Shown: one piece after another, positions 46,802 through 56,289 of the stretch | Layout of the letters: each line of letters starts with the position of its first letter | How positions within the stretch are numbered: the first letter of the stretch is position 1 | Virus record (IMG/VR): IMGVR_UViG_3300027659_000037 | Coordinates: 1 to 60,661 of that record | From: a virus | Length of the DNA stretch: 60,661 nucleotides | Reading direction: 5' to 3' (one strand) | Position numbers and translations under genes: made by a program | Notes under the pieces: generated by a model | Databases searched by the model: none | What the model saw: only the letters and a program-made list of their open reading frames with translations | What the model was told of the DNA's origin: nothing

Positions 46802-49762
46802 TTAATCCACTTTAGCGCCGGGTGGAGGGGGTGGAGCGTCGCCGCCAGTATTAGTTGGTTTTGGTTTCATGCCTGCTTTTTCCCTGACAAAATTAACTGT
46901 ATCCTGCGCATCTTTACGCATACGGTCAAAATTTCTTTCTCTTATCGCTAACTGTTCTTTGGCAGCTTTTATAAGCGGTAGAGTATCTGGAGTTTCCGCC
47001 ATGCCAGCCCGATTAACGAGCGTAGCATATGCCGGTTTTGACATTTCTACTTCGATTGTTTTTTCTACGTTGGCTTGTAATTGTGCAGCAGCATTTAGCC
47101 GCGCTATCATGTTAGTTTCATTTCTTCCTTCTTTGTCTTCTTTTGCAGCCGCCGCACGTATTCTTTCTCCTGCTAACTGAGTCTCATTGACAGAATTTTG
47201 AAGCTCTCTACGCATTTTCTCAATAGAGATATCGTGTTCTCTTGCCCGCGTTGACCTAACTTCTTCTACTTTGAGCGCCTTCGTTTCAGCAGCATTTTCT
47301 TTTTGGGTCTGCATCTGGTATTCAGACAGCTTTAAGAAAAGCGTTTGCATCTTTTCAGCGTCTTTTTCTTTGACTGCCGCAGCGGCGTCAATTTCGCCTA
47401 TTGTCTCGAGACGAGTTGCTTCATCAAGACTGGCAATAGACTTGTTAATTTCCATGCGAACCTTCTTGGCTTCTTTTTCGCCCTCGACAATCTCAGGTAT
47501 TCGCTCCCTGACTGCAATCAAACCAGCAGTCAATGTTTCGCCGGGAGTAGAACCCCAACGTGCAAAGAACGCAGCAGCTTGCAAATACCTATTGCGCCTT
47601 GCCTCATCTTCAGCATTAGCGCGTTCTTTCATCAGATTGGCGCGCGCCTCTGGGTCGCGTTGTGCTACGCCCGCTGCCTCATAAGCAGCTTGTTTTTCTC
47701 TCATAATGTCCGGTATAGAACGATCCGCCCTAGTCTGTATATCGGAAATTTGTGACTTCAATACATCAGGTATGTTGGGGTCAGCCTGCGTTGCTTCTAA
47801 TGCAGTAAGCGGGGCTTTTAGAACAGGAGGAGGCGCAACTGCTGGCGCAGCTTGAGCAATGCCCAATGGCACATTGCTTACATCTTTAGTAACTTCACCT
47901 GTCATTGAACGTCGATGCAATATTTCTGAAGGGGTAAGCTCTGGTTTTTCTTTAACAACACTTTGATTGTTTTCGTCAGTTGAGCTTGCAAACGCAATGA
48001 TGCCACCGCCAGCTAATCTAGGTTGTTGAGGTTGTTTCTCCAATTGACGTTCACGCAGAATGCGTTGCGCCATACGTTTGATTGATGGGCTAGATGATTC
48101 TTTAAGTTGTTTTTGTAGACTCGACTCATCCATGTTGTAGAGGTCGCTCTCAACTTCGCCGCCTACGTTGTAAGACATGATGCCGCCTTTAGCGTATTCC
48201 TTGATGACGCCACCTTTTGCTTTGAACGCGTTGTACAGAGAAGCACCTGCACCTGCCGCGCCAATGGCTTGAGTGATTGGGTTGGGAGCCGCCACGTACT
48301 GCTGTGTGGTTTGAGCTTGCATGGGCAAGCCACGGATCATGTTGGACATTGTGCCCAACTGCATGAGTGGGTACTGCTGCGCGTTAGAGTAATCTTGAAT
48401 AGCCTGATTAACCTTCTGCTGCTCCAAGGCTTGTTGTTGTGCGCCAGTTGTATTCTGAAGACTGTAGATGCCTTGTTGTGCCGCAAGCTGTTGTTGACCC
48501 AAATTGGCTAATTGATTAGCCGCGCCCAAGGCAGCTTGATTTGCTTGCATACCATACCCAGCGCCAAATTGACGGGATTGTTCTTCAGCAGCTTGTGCGG
48601 CCTGCCCGTACTGTGCGCCAAGACTAGCGGCCTGTAATCCTTGTCCAGCGCCATATTGACGGGACTGCTCTGCGGCTTGTTGTGCTTGCTGAAAGGCCTG
48701 CTGATTAGCCAACTGCGACTGCATGTTTTGGCCTGCGCCAAGTTGTTGTATACCAAGCAACGCAGAAAGATTCTGTGTCCCGGTCTGAATGCCAGCCTGT
48801 TGATTGGCTTGTTGTGCCTGCAAACGAGCTTGCTGCTCAGCATTGAATTGTTGTTGGGCTTGACCATAAGCAGCTTGTTGTCCCGTGGCTTGGATGTCAC
48901 CCATTTGCTGACCGAGATTTCGTTCACGTTCCGCACGCACGATGGCATCACGACTACCGCCAAAAGCACCTGCGCCTACAGCTTGAGCTTGCTGCTGTGT
49001 GCCTTGAATGCCAGATTGGCGTTGCGCCTCACGTTTTTGGATGTCCACCACGTTCTGCATGTAGGGCGACATATACGCTTCTGCGGAACCGGGCTGCGCA
49101 AAACTTTGAGTACGTACTCTTTCAGCTGGCCCCATTTGATAGTTTTGTAAGTCTGGTGCTTGCGCTTGCATCATTGAAAACTGACCGGGCTGGTATGTGC
49201 CGGGGTTTTGAAATTGATTACCAAAATTACCAGCTTGATAGTTGGCATTTTGTAAATTCTGCATTGATTGTTGAGTAGCATCAGTTGCCTGACCATACTG
49301 ACCCGGTAATTGCATGTTGGCAATACCTTGTTGCGCACCGGTCTGCATCGGTTGAAAGCCAGCTATGGATTTACCGGGATCGTAGGAAGTCTGGTTACCC
49401 TGTGCATCGTATGTTCCACCATAAGATCTGTATGGTTGGAAGCCAGTTATGTTGAAAGTATCCGAGCCAGGTATTAATCTTCGTTCGGTTCCAGTTTGTA
49501 CTTGTTGTGTGCCACCACCCCTGCCGCCTGTGCTTTGCGTTGAATAGACAGGAACATCTTCATACTGAGGATTTGAACTTCCCTGAAACAATTGTTTCTG
49601 GGTTGCGCCCAGCATTGTCTCAACGTAAGGTTTTGCGTACTCAGGAATATTCGTTGAATACGTAGTGTTGGTGCTTTGTTGTGAACCGCCGCCGCCACCG
49701 CCGCCCATACCCATATACCCACTCAACGGAAGGAGTTTTCTTTTTGCATCGAGTAAATTCAT
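46802..49762 (-). CDS. Large Gln/Ala-rich internal virion protein
   Basis: 986 aa. N-terminal Gly run, Tyr/Gly/Gln-rich start, a Gln/Ala-rich long coiled-coil middle (about residues 150-500), then AKGGVIKEYAKGGIMSYNVGG and LAGGGIIAFASS, and a C-terminal coiled-coil and Pro-rich tail. Low complexity and neighbours suggest an ejected core protein similar in role to T7 gp14/15. No enzymatic motif. Confidence 0.75.
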   Translation of the reverse strand: MNLLDAKRKLLPLSGYMGMGGGGGGGSQQSTNTTYSTNIPEYAKPYVETMLGATQKQLFQGSSNPQYEDVPVYSTQSTGGRGGGTQQVQTGTERRLIPGSDTFNITGFQPYRSYGGTYDAQGNQTSYDPGKSIAGFQPMQTGAQQGIANMQLPGQYGQATDATQQSMQNLQNANYQAGNFGNQFQNPGTYQPGQFSMMQAQAPDLQNYQMGPAERVRTQSFAQPGSAEAYMSPYMQNVVDIQKREAQRQSGIQGTQQQAQAVGAGAFGGSRDAIVRAERERNLGQQMGDIQATGQQAAYGQAQQQFNAEQQARLQAQQANQQAGIQTGTQNLSALLGIQQLGAGQNMQSQLANQQAFQQAQQAAEQSRQYGAGQGLQAASLGAQYGQAAQAAEEQSRQFGAGYGMQANQAALGAANQLANLGQQQLAAQQGIYSLQNTTGAQQQALEQQKVNQAIQDYSNAQQYPLMQLGTMSNMIRGLPMQAQTTQQYVAAPNPITQAIGAAGAGASLYNAFKAKGGVIKEYAKGGIMSYNVGGEVESDLYNMDESSLQKQLKESSSPSIKRMAQRILRERQLEKQPQQPRLAGGGIIAFASSTDENNQSVVKEKPELTPSEILHRRSMTGEVTKDVSNVPLGIAQAAPAVAPPPVLKAPLTALEATQADPNIPDVLKSQISDIQTRADRSIPDIMREKQAAYEAAGVAQRDPEARANLMKERANAEDEARRNRYLQAAAFFARWGSTPGETLTAGLIAVRERIPEIVEGEKEAKKVRMEINKSIASLDEATRLETIGEIDAAAAVKEKDAEKMQTLFLKLSEYQMQTQKENAAETKALKVEEVRSTRAREHDISIEKMRRELQNSVNETQLAGERIRAAAAKEDKEGRNETNMIARLNAAAQLQANVEKTIEVEMSKPAYATLVNRAGMAETPDTLPLIKAAKEQLAIRERNFDRMRKDAQDTVNFVREKAGMKPKPTNTGGDAPPPPPGAKVD

Positions 49763-50166
49763 AATTTAATCCTCATCACTTGGTGGGTATTTTCTAGACC
49801 CATTTTCTCGTACATCTGCACCAATGAGCCTCTTGCCCAGCACTGCGCTTTGGTTGCACCGAATCTACGCATCCACTCTTTGGCTTCTTCAAAGACATGA
49901 TGTCTGACAATTCCTTTGCCACCCATCAAATTGACATGCGCTATACGCTCTCTTGGGTAGTCCATAAACTCAACTGTTACTGCGCCTGTAATGCCCTCAT
50001 CAGGTTCTTCCCACACCAAAAGAAATATCCGACCTGTGCGCACTGAATATTCCACCTGCTCAATGGTCAATGCTTCCGGTTCAAGATCAATTGCTTTTTG
50101 CAACAACGGTGCAGCAACAGGCCACATCTGTGGCAGTTGGCTTGGATGGACTTGATGGAGTGGCAT
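49759..50166 (-). CDS. GNAT-fold protein of the virion block
   Basis: 135 aa. GAVTVEFMDYPRERIAHVNLMGGKGIVRHHVFEEAKEWMRRFGATKAQCWARGSLVQMYEKMGLENTHQVMRIKL follows a GNAT acetyltransferase fold. Resembles T7 internal protein gp13 in size and place, so it may be a non-enzymatic core protein. Overlaps both neighbours. Confidence 0.72.
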   Translation of the reverse strand: MPLHQVHPSQLPQMWPVAAPLLQKAIDLEPEALTIEQVEYSVRTGRIFLLVWEEPDEGITGAVTVEFMDYPRERIAHVNLMGGKGIVRHHVFEEAKEWMRRFGATKAQCWARGSLVQMYEKMGLENTHQVMRIKL

Positions 50167-51695
50167 TATGTTGGCACAAATTTGCGGGGATTAATCTGTT
50201 TACCTTGCTTAGAGTTGCCGGTGCGTTCTTTACGCACTTTGGTCATCATTGTGTGCAGAATTTTTGCCCCCGCTTCAGTTGAACCATTGCCAAGGTGAGA
50301 CACCACATCAGCAGGAATTACAAACTCACCGTCAGCCAGCCGAGCAGGTTGCTTACCTGCAATCGTAGCGGGAATGTTGTCCGACATGCCGTCACCCGGG
50401 CCTCTGAGTAGCCTAGGGTTTCCACCAGCAGCATAGCCACCAAGACTGGATTGCATAATCCCACCACGCGCGGCATCGACTGATGCGCTGCTCTCTTCGG
50501 CTTTTGCACCGGGCGGAGAAAGATTGATCTGCCCTAATCTTGTAGGACGTTTCATGTTCTGTGCTTGGATATTGGATCGCTTATTGATCTTTGCCATGCG
50601 TATTTGCGCAGCGGATACTGGATCAAGAGATCGAGTGTCTGGATCAGTGTCATAAATAATACCCGGGTCGCTTTTTGTAGGCGGCATGTTCCGAGCTTGT
50701 TCGCTCAGCATAGACTCGTAGTAATCACCTGCTATTTTGCTGCCGCCTGTTGGATCAAAATCAACCTTACTACCCGACTTAAATGAAGCAATACCGCCTT
50801 CAGCATATACCTTGGGTGTGTATTGATAATCTTGTGGGTTTGCATAACGCCCTTGAAAGTTAGGCGACATCTTGTAGCGTTTCAATATGCCGTTGTACTC
50901 CTCAGGTTTTTCTTCTTCTTCGGACGGCTTAAGTAAATTCCTAGCCGTGTACGCCATAGACGCAGCAGAGAACGGGTTTTCTTTGACGTAGTTAAGTGCT
51001 TTTTCAAACCCGGCTTGCAGACCAGTAGGTTGTTGAAGTGGCATAAAACGGTTGTCATACCCTTCAAGTCCGTATGCTCCTTCTGTGTTACCAAATAAAG
51101 CTTGACGTTCTGCGGATGATCCTAGCGGGTGCTGGGTAACCTGCTCAATGCCCGCTTTGGGAGACATAGTTTGATTTGTCAACTCTTGTGTAGCATTTCG
51201 AGCAGCTTCTTGTTCTGCTACACCCCCCGGCCCTTCAGCAAATTGACCTAAGTTTTGGGCATTCTGCGCCATATCTTGACCCCGCTGCATAGCTTCAAGT
51301 TCAGCTTGGGAGAACCCAGAATTAACAGCTTGCATTTGATCTGCGGTGACCATCGCTTGGTTGATACCCGCTTCACCCATACCAAGGCCACCTGTGGTAA
51401 CACCTTGGGCAACACCTTCAGCCAATGCAGGTACGGCAGCGCCAGAGCCAGCGCCTATGGCGTTTAATATTGAAGCATTTGTACCAGCCTCCGCCAATAG
51501 ACCCGCAGTGCCGAACTCTGCGCCAAGGGCTGATAGACCCCCAAGGCCTTCCAGCGCACCAAGGCCAACACCCGCCTCTACTGCCCCCGCTGCAAGGGGA
51601 GCCAACTCGACTGCTGTAAACATCGTCGGCGCTGCTACGGCAAACGATTCCGCCATTATTGCTTCTGCCGCTAACGGCGCTGCTGCTGCTCCCAT
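50166..51695 (-). CDS. Virion protein with Ala/Gly-rich hydrophobic N-terminus
   Basis: 509 aa. First 130 residues are Ala/Gly/Leu-rich and hydrophobic, possibly membrane active. The middle is polar. C-terminus: AEGGIASFKSGSKVD, ARGGIMQSSLGGYAAGG, then LRGPGDGMSDNIPATIAGKQPARLADGEFVIPADVVSHLGNG, which I know as a recurrent end in phage core proteins. Function unknown; ejection likely. Confidence 0.75.
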   Translation of the reverse strand: MGAAAAPLAAEAIMAESFAVAAPTMFTAVELAPLAAGAVEAGVGLGALEGLGGLSALGAEFGTAGLLAEAGTNASILNAIGAGSGAAVPALAEGVAQGVTTGGLGMGEAGINQAMVTADQMQAVNSGFSQAELEAMQRGQDMAQNAQNLGQFAEGPGGVAEQEAARNATQELTNQTMSPKAGIEQVTQHPLGSSAERQALFGNTEGAYGLEGYDNRFMPLQQPTGLQAGFEKALNYVKENPFSAASMAYTARNLLKPSEEEEKPEEYNGILKRYKMSPNFQGRYANPQDYQYTPKVYAEGGIASFKSGSKVDFDPTGGSKIAGDYYESMLSEQARNMPPTKSDPGIIYDTDPDTRSLDPVSAAQIRMAKINKRSNIQAQNMKRPTRLGQINLSPPGAKAEESSASVDAARGGIMQSSLGGYAAGGNPRLLRGPGDGMSDNIPATIAGKQPARLADGEFVIPADVVSHLGNGSTEAGAKILHTMMTKVRKERTGNSKQGKQINPRKFVPT

Positions 51696-51696
51696 A

Positions 51697-52005
51697 TTAA
51701 ACCTCGCGTTTCATTAAAACAAAGCCGCGTCTGCGGTCAAATTCTTTAAACCCAAACATGGCAATTAACTTCTGCGCTTTTACATCATTTTCAAAAGGTA
51801 GAGCATACACTTCCGTGTAGCTTTTGTCTCTGAAATCTGACATAAAACCAGCAAAAATATGCTTATACCGCCTGACCTTTGAAGGAGTCCACGCCCCCTC
51901 GTTAAAGTTTAGATGCAATGAGATCTTTGTTCGGTCAAACAAGTAATCGCACAGGACTTCTCCATTATCGTCTTCGTACAGTTTTTCTCTTACTGGCGGC
52001 ATCAT
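51697..52005 (-). CDS. Second GNAT-fold-like small protein
   Basis: 102 aa. ISLHLNFNEGAWTPSKVRRYKHIFAGFMSDFRDKSYTEVYALPFENDVKAQKLIAMFGFKEFDRRRGFVLMKRE, a half-length GNAT-like fold with the typical C-terminal GFKEF strand. It lies before the 509-aa protein. Overlaps its upstream neighbour by 4 bases. Confidence 0.65.
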   Translation of the reverse strand: MMPPVREKLYEDDNGEVLCDYLFDRTKISLHLNFNEGAWTPSKVRRYKHIFAGFMSDFRDKSYTEVYALPFENDVKAQKLIAMFGFKEFDRRRGFVLMKREV

Positions 52006-52316
52006 GTTTTTATCTTTAGCACGTTTGAAGCCGTTGTGTCGTAGTAGATGTCCCCAGCGCGAAGATTGGCAAGATCGGCTTGAGTTGGTAGGCTAACTTG
52101 GGATGCGCCGGATGTAGTTGGATTGGGTTGCGCAAAAGACATGGCGGTAACCACATCTGTAGTACCCACATTCTGTGAAGCAAATATAGCTGGTGCTGCG
52201 CTGTTTAAAAAGTTGAAATACAAACGCAGTACGTTGGTTAACTGCTCCATGTACTGGGCATCATATTCAGCCGGAGCAGCCGGTAGTCGTGGCGGGGTGT
52301 TACCTTTTAATCCCAT
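52002..52316 (-). CDS. Small tail/virion protein
   Basis: 104 aa. Pro/Ala-rich N-terminus, helical YDAQYMEQLTNVLRLYFNFLNS, then a beta-rich C-terminus with DIYYDTTASNVLKI. Conserved in my memory near tail genes. Function unknown. Confidence 0.65.
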   Translation of the reverse strand: MGLKGNTPPRLPAAPAEYDAQYMEQLTNVLRLYFNFLNSAAPAIFASQNVGTTDVVTAMSFAQPNPTTSGASQVSLPTQADLANLRAGDIYYDTTASNVLKIKT

Positions 52317-52318
52317 GC

Positions 52319-54559
52319 TTATCTCCTGCCGTCAGGACGAATGTCAATTCGCGGAATGCCCAACTGCCACTGCACCCCCAGCGTATTCGAGCTAACTTGG
52401 AACGCCATCTGACGACCACGAATCCTGACATACACCTGCTGTGTAAACTGCTGAATAGCATAGGTTCTCTGGTTCTGATAGTTCTGCGTACTGATAACAG
52501 CCGGGTCATTAGATGAGCCGTAGGCTGCGCCGGGGAAAGTGCGTGGCAATACAGTGAAGCTGGCCTGCGGCAGGTTCACGCTTGAGCCATCAAACGATAA
52601 GTCAGGTATTAACCTCCAGACAAAACCAAAGTTATGCCCGTCCCCAATGTCAAAGTCAGATGAAGTTAGTGTTGAGGAGATGGGAACTGAAGGGTTTACT
52701 GTGCCATCATCTACACCGTTCTCATGGTAAACAAGCAAAGTATTTGCACTGCCGCCAGCCACGCCATAGGTTGCCGCCATTGGGTATTCTCTAAGTGCGC
52801 TGTCCAGCCATGCTGTACGTCCTTGGTTGTTACCTACGTAGTTGTCCCAGTCACCGTAGTACCAAATATTATCAAGATGGTTGTAGATTACATATCGGTC
52901 AATTACGGTCGAGCCAGCAGAACAATACTGCCACCAGACCTCGTTGTAACCCTCGTTTGTTCCAGCCATAAACTGATATGACTGGGTAAGGTTGATGTCG
53001 TTGTAGACGTACTGACGCAAAGTGCACGGCAAAGTCTGCACTCGGCCTGAATACATATAGAACTTGTCTGTACCCATCCAGTAGGTGATGTTGTTGGCAG
53101 TTGCTATTGCATTTGGCCCAGCAATTGATATGTTGTCACCCATGATCTGAAAGCCCCAGACATACGGTGGGCCAAGGTATTGCATGGAGTAGATAGCTGA
53201 ATCAGTCAGCACCAAAATCTCTTGACGGGTCTGAATGGCGGTCACAATCTGTGAGCCGTGGCTCAATCGGTAGCTACCCGCTTGGTTTGTAACAGCCGGA
53301 TACCACACCGTAAAGCTTTCTTGGTTCGACCAGTAAATTAGCAGCGGGTCTTGAACTAAGCTGCTGGCTACGGAGTCGTTGCACCCAAACGCAATAACAA
53401 AGCGCGAAGCATCGGACACCATAACAAAGTTGGCTACTGTCGGGCAGTAAGCATCCGTCGTGACTGTTCCTGCTTTGGTAACTATAGAGGCGCTTGGGCC
53501 AAGTAACTGACCCCGGTTGAATGTGCTGGCTGACGCAGAGTTTGCCCAGTAGTACAAAGCACCACCACGGGGGTTGAAGATCAAATCTTCGCCAAAGTTT
53601 GACTGACTCCATAAGCGAAGCTGCACGCCAACACCTACAGTAGCAGGCGAACCCCAGCCTGTAAATGTGGTGGACTGCGTTACTATTGCGTTGTCGGCAT
53701 GGGAGGCGGCTGCGCCTGAGCCTGTGCCACTTAATCCACGGGTACACCCCAAGAATTGAGTTGAATTTTTACTTGTATAAGAGATGTTCTCTGAGTCAAT
53801 CAGAATGTTTCCGGCTGCTGAAAACGCAGTTGTACTATCCACCGTGATTGTGGTGACGGAATTGTTTATAGCCCCATCAAGTTGATTTGTTGCCGTACCG
53901 GGAATAATGCCGCCCCAAGTACCTGCGCCCCAACCAACGTTTTGAGAGTAAACATCTTGGCCTGTTGTAATCTGGTATGCCCCTACAACAGATGCGCCGC
54001 CAGTACCTGTATCGCTTGCGTTAGCTGCAACCGAAGAAGTTATGGTGTAAGAGTTACTTGACACATAGGTGATCTGAAACTCTGCGTTAAGTATGGTGGC
54101 TGTAATAACTCCGCCCAAGGAAACAGCGCCGCTGAAAGTCACAAAGTCGCCGGTCTGTGCGCCGTGGCCTACATCGGTTACTGTGATTGTGGTGGAGCCG
54201 TTGGTTGCAGCAAAGGTAACTTCACCTGCGGCAGTAGTTGTACGCAAAGGCGTAACGTCGTAGAACGCGCCGTTTGTGCCGTTCTGTATGTAGTACTTGA
54301 GGTTTGTACCTATAGCCAGCAAGTTATAGCCAGTCAGGTTAAGCCAATTCCACATGCCTCGGGCAACGCCCCACAGCGTGCCGGTTGTTGGCTTTAGCGT
54401 AGAGTTGTTTAAACCGGTGTCGGCTGTCCAGCCCCCAACTTTTTCTGGTTGCCCAGAACGAAAGCGGATTTTGTTGGACGCATAGTACCCACCCTCATTG
54501 GTGTAAGTGGTGCTTTCTCTGTTTACACCGGGGCGAAGGGCGAGTTTCTGTAATGGCAT
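52319..54559 (-). CDS. Tail nozzle / tail-tubular-B-like protein
   Basis: 746 aa. Starts MPLQKLALRPGVNRESTTYTNEGGYY and has repeated beta-sheet units with Trp/Tyr-rich loops (GYNLLAIGTNLKYYIQNG; FGEDLIFNPRGGALYYW; YWMGTDKFYMYSGRV), as in propeller-type tail nozzle proteins (P22 gp10 / T7 gp12 class). An inserted module IDSENISYT...CTRG...AAASH at about 245-290 matches one in the adaptor at 1-679. Assignment by pattern. Confidence 0.78.
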   Translation of the reverse strand: MPLQKLALRPGVNRESTTYTNEGGYYASNKIRFRSGQPEKVGGWTADTGLNNSTLKPTTGTLWGVARGMWNWLNLTGYNLLAIGTNLKYYIQNGTNGAFYDVTPLRTTTAAGEVTFAATNGSTTITVTDVGHGAQTGDFVTFSGAVSLGGVITATILNAEFQITYVSSNSYTITSSVAANASDTGTGGASVVGAYQITTGQDVYSQNVGWGAGTWGGIIPGTATNQLDGAINNSVTTITVDSTTAFSAAGNILIDSENISYTSKNSTQFLGCTRGLSGTGSGAAASHADNAIVTQSTTFTGWGSPATVGVGVQLRLWSQSNFGEDLIFNPRGGALYYWANSASASTFNRGQLLGPSASIVTKAGTVTTDAYCPTVANFVMVSDASRFVIAFGCNDSVASSLVQDPLLIYWSNQESFTVWYPAVTNQAGSYRLSHGSQIVTAIQTRQEILVLTDSAIYSMQYLGPPYVWGFQIMGDNISIAGPNAIATANNITYWMGTDKFYMYSGRVQTLPCTLRQYVYNDINLTQSYQFMAGTNEGYNEVWWQYCSAGSTVIDRYVIYNHLDNIWYYGDWDNYVGNNQGRTAWLDSALREYPMAATYGVAGGSANTLLVYHENGVDDGTVNPSVPISSTLTSSDFDIGDGHNFGFVWRLIPDLSFDGSSVNLPQASFTVLPRTFPGAAYGSSNDPAVISTQNYQNQRTYAIQQFTQQVYVRIRGRQMAFQVSSNTLGVQWQLGIPRIDIRPDGRR

Positions 54560-54561
54560 TT

Positions 54562-54903
54562 TTAACCCACGTTACGCTCAAAATGAGGGCAGTCCACAAG
54601 ATTGGAAAAGTTCCCGCCCCAGCGGTTTTTGATGTTCAATGACTCCCAGTATGCGCCCAGCGGAGCAATGGTCGCCTTGTCCCAGATTATCTTCCCATCC
54701 TTGAAGAAGTTCAAGTCTATGGCGCACCGCTTCAGGTGGATAGACTTCATGGTCTTGGAACGACCCGTCTTGACATAGATAGCTTGCTGCTCTGGGGTGC
54801 GGGCAAGCTCGCCGCCAGTAATTTTAAAGCCTTGCTCTGTGGCGTAGGTAATGAGTTTGCAGGCATCCAGCAGGAATGCGGCTTGTTCGTCAGATAAACT
54901 CAT
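54562..54903 (-). CDS. Endolysin, M15-type D-Ala/L-Ala peptidase
   Basis: 113 aa. R35 in GELARTPEQQ, S54-x-H56 and D63 in SIHLKRCAIDL, and H107 in DCPHFE give the zinc peptidase signature. Cuts peptidoglycan cross-bridge peptides to lyse the host. Directly beside the holin gene. Confidence 0.92.
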   Translation of the reverse strand: MSLSDEQAAFLLDACKLITYATEQGFKITGGELARTPEQQAIYVKTGRSKTMKSIHLKRCAIDLNFFKDGKIIWDKATIAPLGAYWESLNIKNRWGGNFSNLVDCPHFERNVG

Positions 54904-55412
54904 TTTTTGCCTTTCATTTCAGCCAGCTTTTCAATGGTTCTGCCACCAAAGTATGCGCCCATTATCAACATTCCCCACTGCCCAAGCAAGGAAACGTAGG
55001 ACTCATTGGCGTTTAAACCAAAGGCCGACATCATGGCAAACAGGAAATACCCCAGAAAAATGGCAATCAAGGACATGGGCCGGATGTTTTTTGATAGCCA
55101 AGAGTCACTGGACATGTCTGCCTCCCAGCGATCTGTGACATTGTCGGCATCACTTTGTGCAGCCTTGGCAAACATCTCCATCTCAGCCAACTCCAGCTTG
55201 GCCTTTTCAATGCCCAGTTCAAGGAGCTTTTCTTCGTGGTCGAACTGAAGTTGGCGCAGCTTGGAGACGTCTTCTGCGGTTGGGTTGTCAGGAATCTTCA
55301 CGCCAAGCGTGTTCTCAACAACCTCTTTGCCTTTGGCTTGTATAGCAGACGACAGCAGACCAAGCCCGTTTTGAGCCAAGCTACCTAGTAATGATGCAAG
55401 TATTGGTAACAT
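54900..55412 (-). CDS. Holin, GTA-type three-membrane-span family
   Basis: 170 aa. N-terminal weak hydrophobic segment, long charged helix (about 45-105), then WLSKNIRPMSLIAIFLGYFLFAMM and WGMLIMGAYFGGRTIEKL, a pair of membrane spans. The pattern matches the 3TM holin family as I know it. Overlaps the endolysin start by 4 bases. Confidence 0.82.
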   Translation of the reverse strand: MLPILASLLGSLAQNGLGLLSSAIQAKGKEVVENTLGVKIPDNPTAEDVSKLRQLQFDHEEKLLELGIEKAKLELAEMEMFAKAAQSDADNVTDRWEADMSSDSWLSKNIRPMSLIAIFLGYFLFAMMSAFGLNANESYVSLLGQWGMLIMGAYFGGRTIEKLAEMKGKK

Positions 55413-55693
55413 TATTTATTCCGTTCTTTCTGTTCAAGCTCACGCCTGAGTTTTTCTACCTTCTCCACCTGCGCTTTGACCTCATGCTTGGCTTCCAGTA
55501 TGTCCAGATACAACATACCCAGCAGTGGCAGCATCAGCCCAACCAGAATCAAAGCAGCAACCCAGCCCACTACGTCTTCTCCCAGCGACTTAACAGGAGG
55601 AGCCACAACCAAAGGTAAAGGAGGAAGATAGCTGTTACTACTAGATACACCGACTTTGCTTGGAAGTTTCTTTTTGCCTCCTGCCGTTGCCAT
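55412..55693 (-). CDS. Small membrane protein of the lysis cassette
   Basis: 93 aa. One strong span (VVGWVAALILVGLMLPLLGMLYLDIL, about 42-67), then a coiled-coil tail (EAKHEVKAQVEKVEKLRRELEQKERNK). Could be an i-spanin or holin accessory. Its start lies inside the 3' end of the upstream gene: 124 bases overlap in another frame. Confidence 0.65.
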   Translation of the reverse strand: MATAGGKKKLPSKVGVSSSNSYLPPLPLVVAPPVKSLGEDVVGWVAALILVGLMLPLLGMLYLDILEAKHEVKAQVEKVEKLRRELEQKERNK

Positions 55694-56277
55694 TGCTTGT
55701 ACCTCTGCTGTGCTTCCTGTTTCAGCCTTGCCTGCTCCTGCTCCTGACCAATGACCTCACGCATCTCAAACACTTTGCTGTACAACGCGCCCATCTCAGG
55801 CGGGGATTGGTACACCATCGTTTCCCTGACCGTTACTATCAGTTCAGCCATCTGCTGCTGTGCCATTACTCGCTGCAATGCAGCTTCCATCAAGTTGGCA
55901 TCTGGGTCATAGACGTTTCTGGACTTCTCTTCTGCCTCCCGGATGTGCGTTGCTAACTGTTCTTCAAGTCTGAACAGCTTGGTAAGCTGCCCAACAATGT
56001 CTGCCATGACTTGGGTTTCGTCAACGGCAACGTAGGCTTCTTTCTTTTTCGCCACAGGCTGGAGCGATTTTCCCTGTGGGATAGGTGCAACACTTGCACC
56101 AAACATCTCTGCCAATTTTCCCCAGAAACCCCTAACCTCTTTTGCGATTCCAACGACTTCGTTAACAGTGCTTTTGACTTCCATGAAGGTAGTCTTAGCT
56201 TGCTTATACAGCTTGCAGCCTTCCTTGATGGCAGTGACGCAAGCATTGGCGGCAAAGAGAATGCTGAGCGGATCAAT
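55570..56277 (-). CDS. Membrane-anchored helical protein of the lysis cassette, probable ATT start
   Basis: 204 aa from ATG 56184, or 235 aa if an ATT codon at 56277 is used. GGAGAG lies at good spacing before the ATT, the extension (DPLSILFAANACVTAIKEGCKLYKQAKTTF) looks coding, and the 105-base gap otherwise left is unusual here. Long helical middle, C-terminal span VYLVVTAIFLLYLWLWLLLL. Overlaps the 93-aa gene by 124 bases in another frame. Role unknown. Confidence 0.6.
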   Translation of the reverse strand: MDPLSILFAANACVTAIKEGCKLYKQAKTTFMEVKSTVNEVVGIAKEVRGFWGKLAEMFGASVAPIPQGKSLQPVAKKKEAYVAVDETQVMADIVGQLTKLFRLEEQLATHIREAEEKSRNVYDPDANLMEAALQRVMAQQQMAELIVTVRETMVYQSPPEMGALYSKVFEMREVIGQEQEQARLKQEAQQRYKQWQRQEAKRNFQAKSVYLVVTAIFLLYLWLWLLLLSRWEKT

Positions 56278-56289
56278 TTCATCTCTCCG

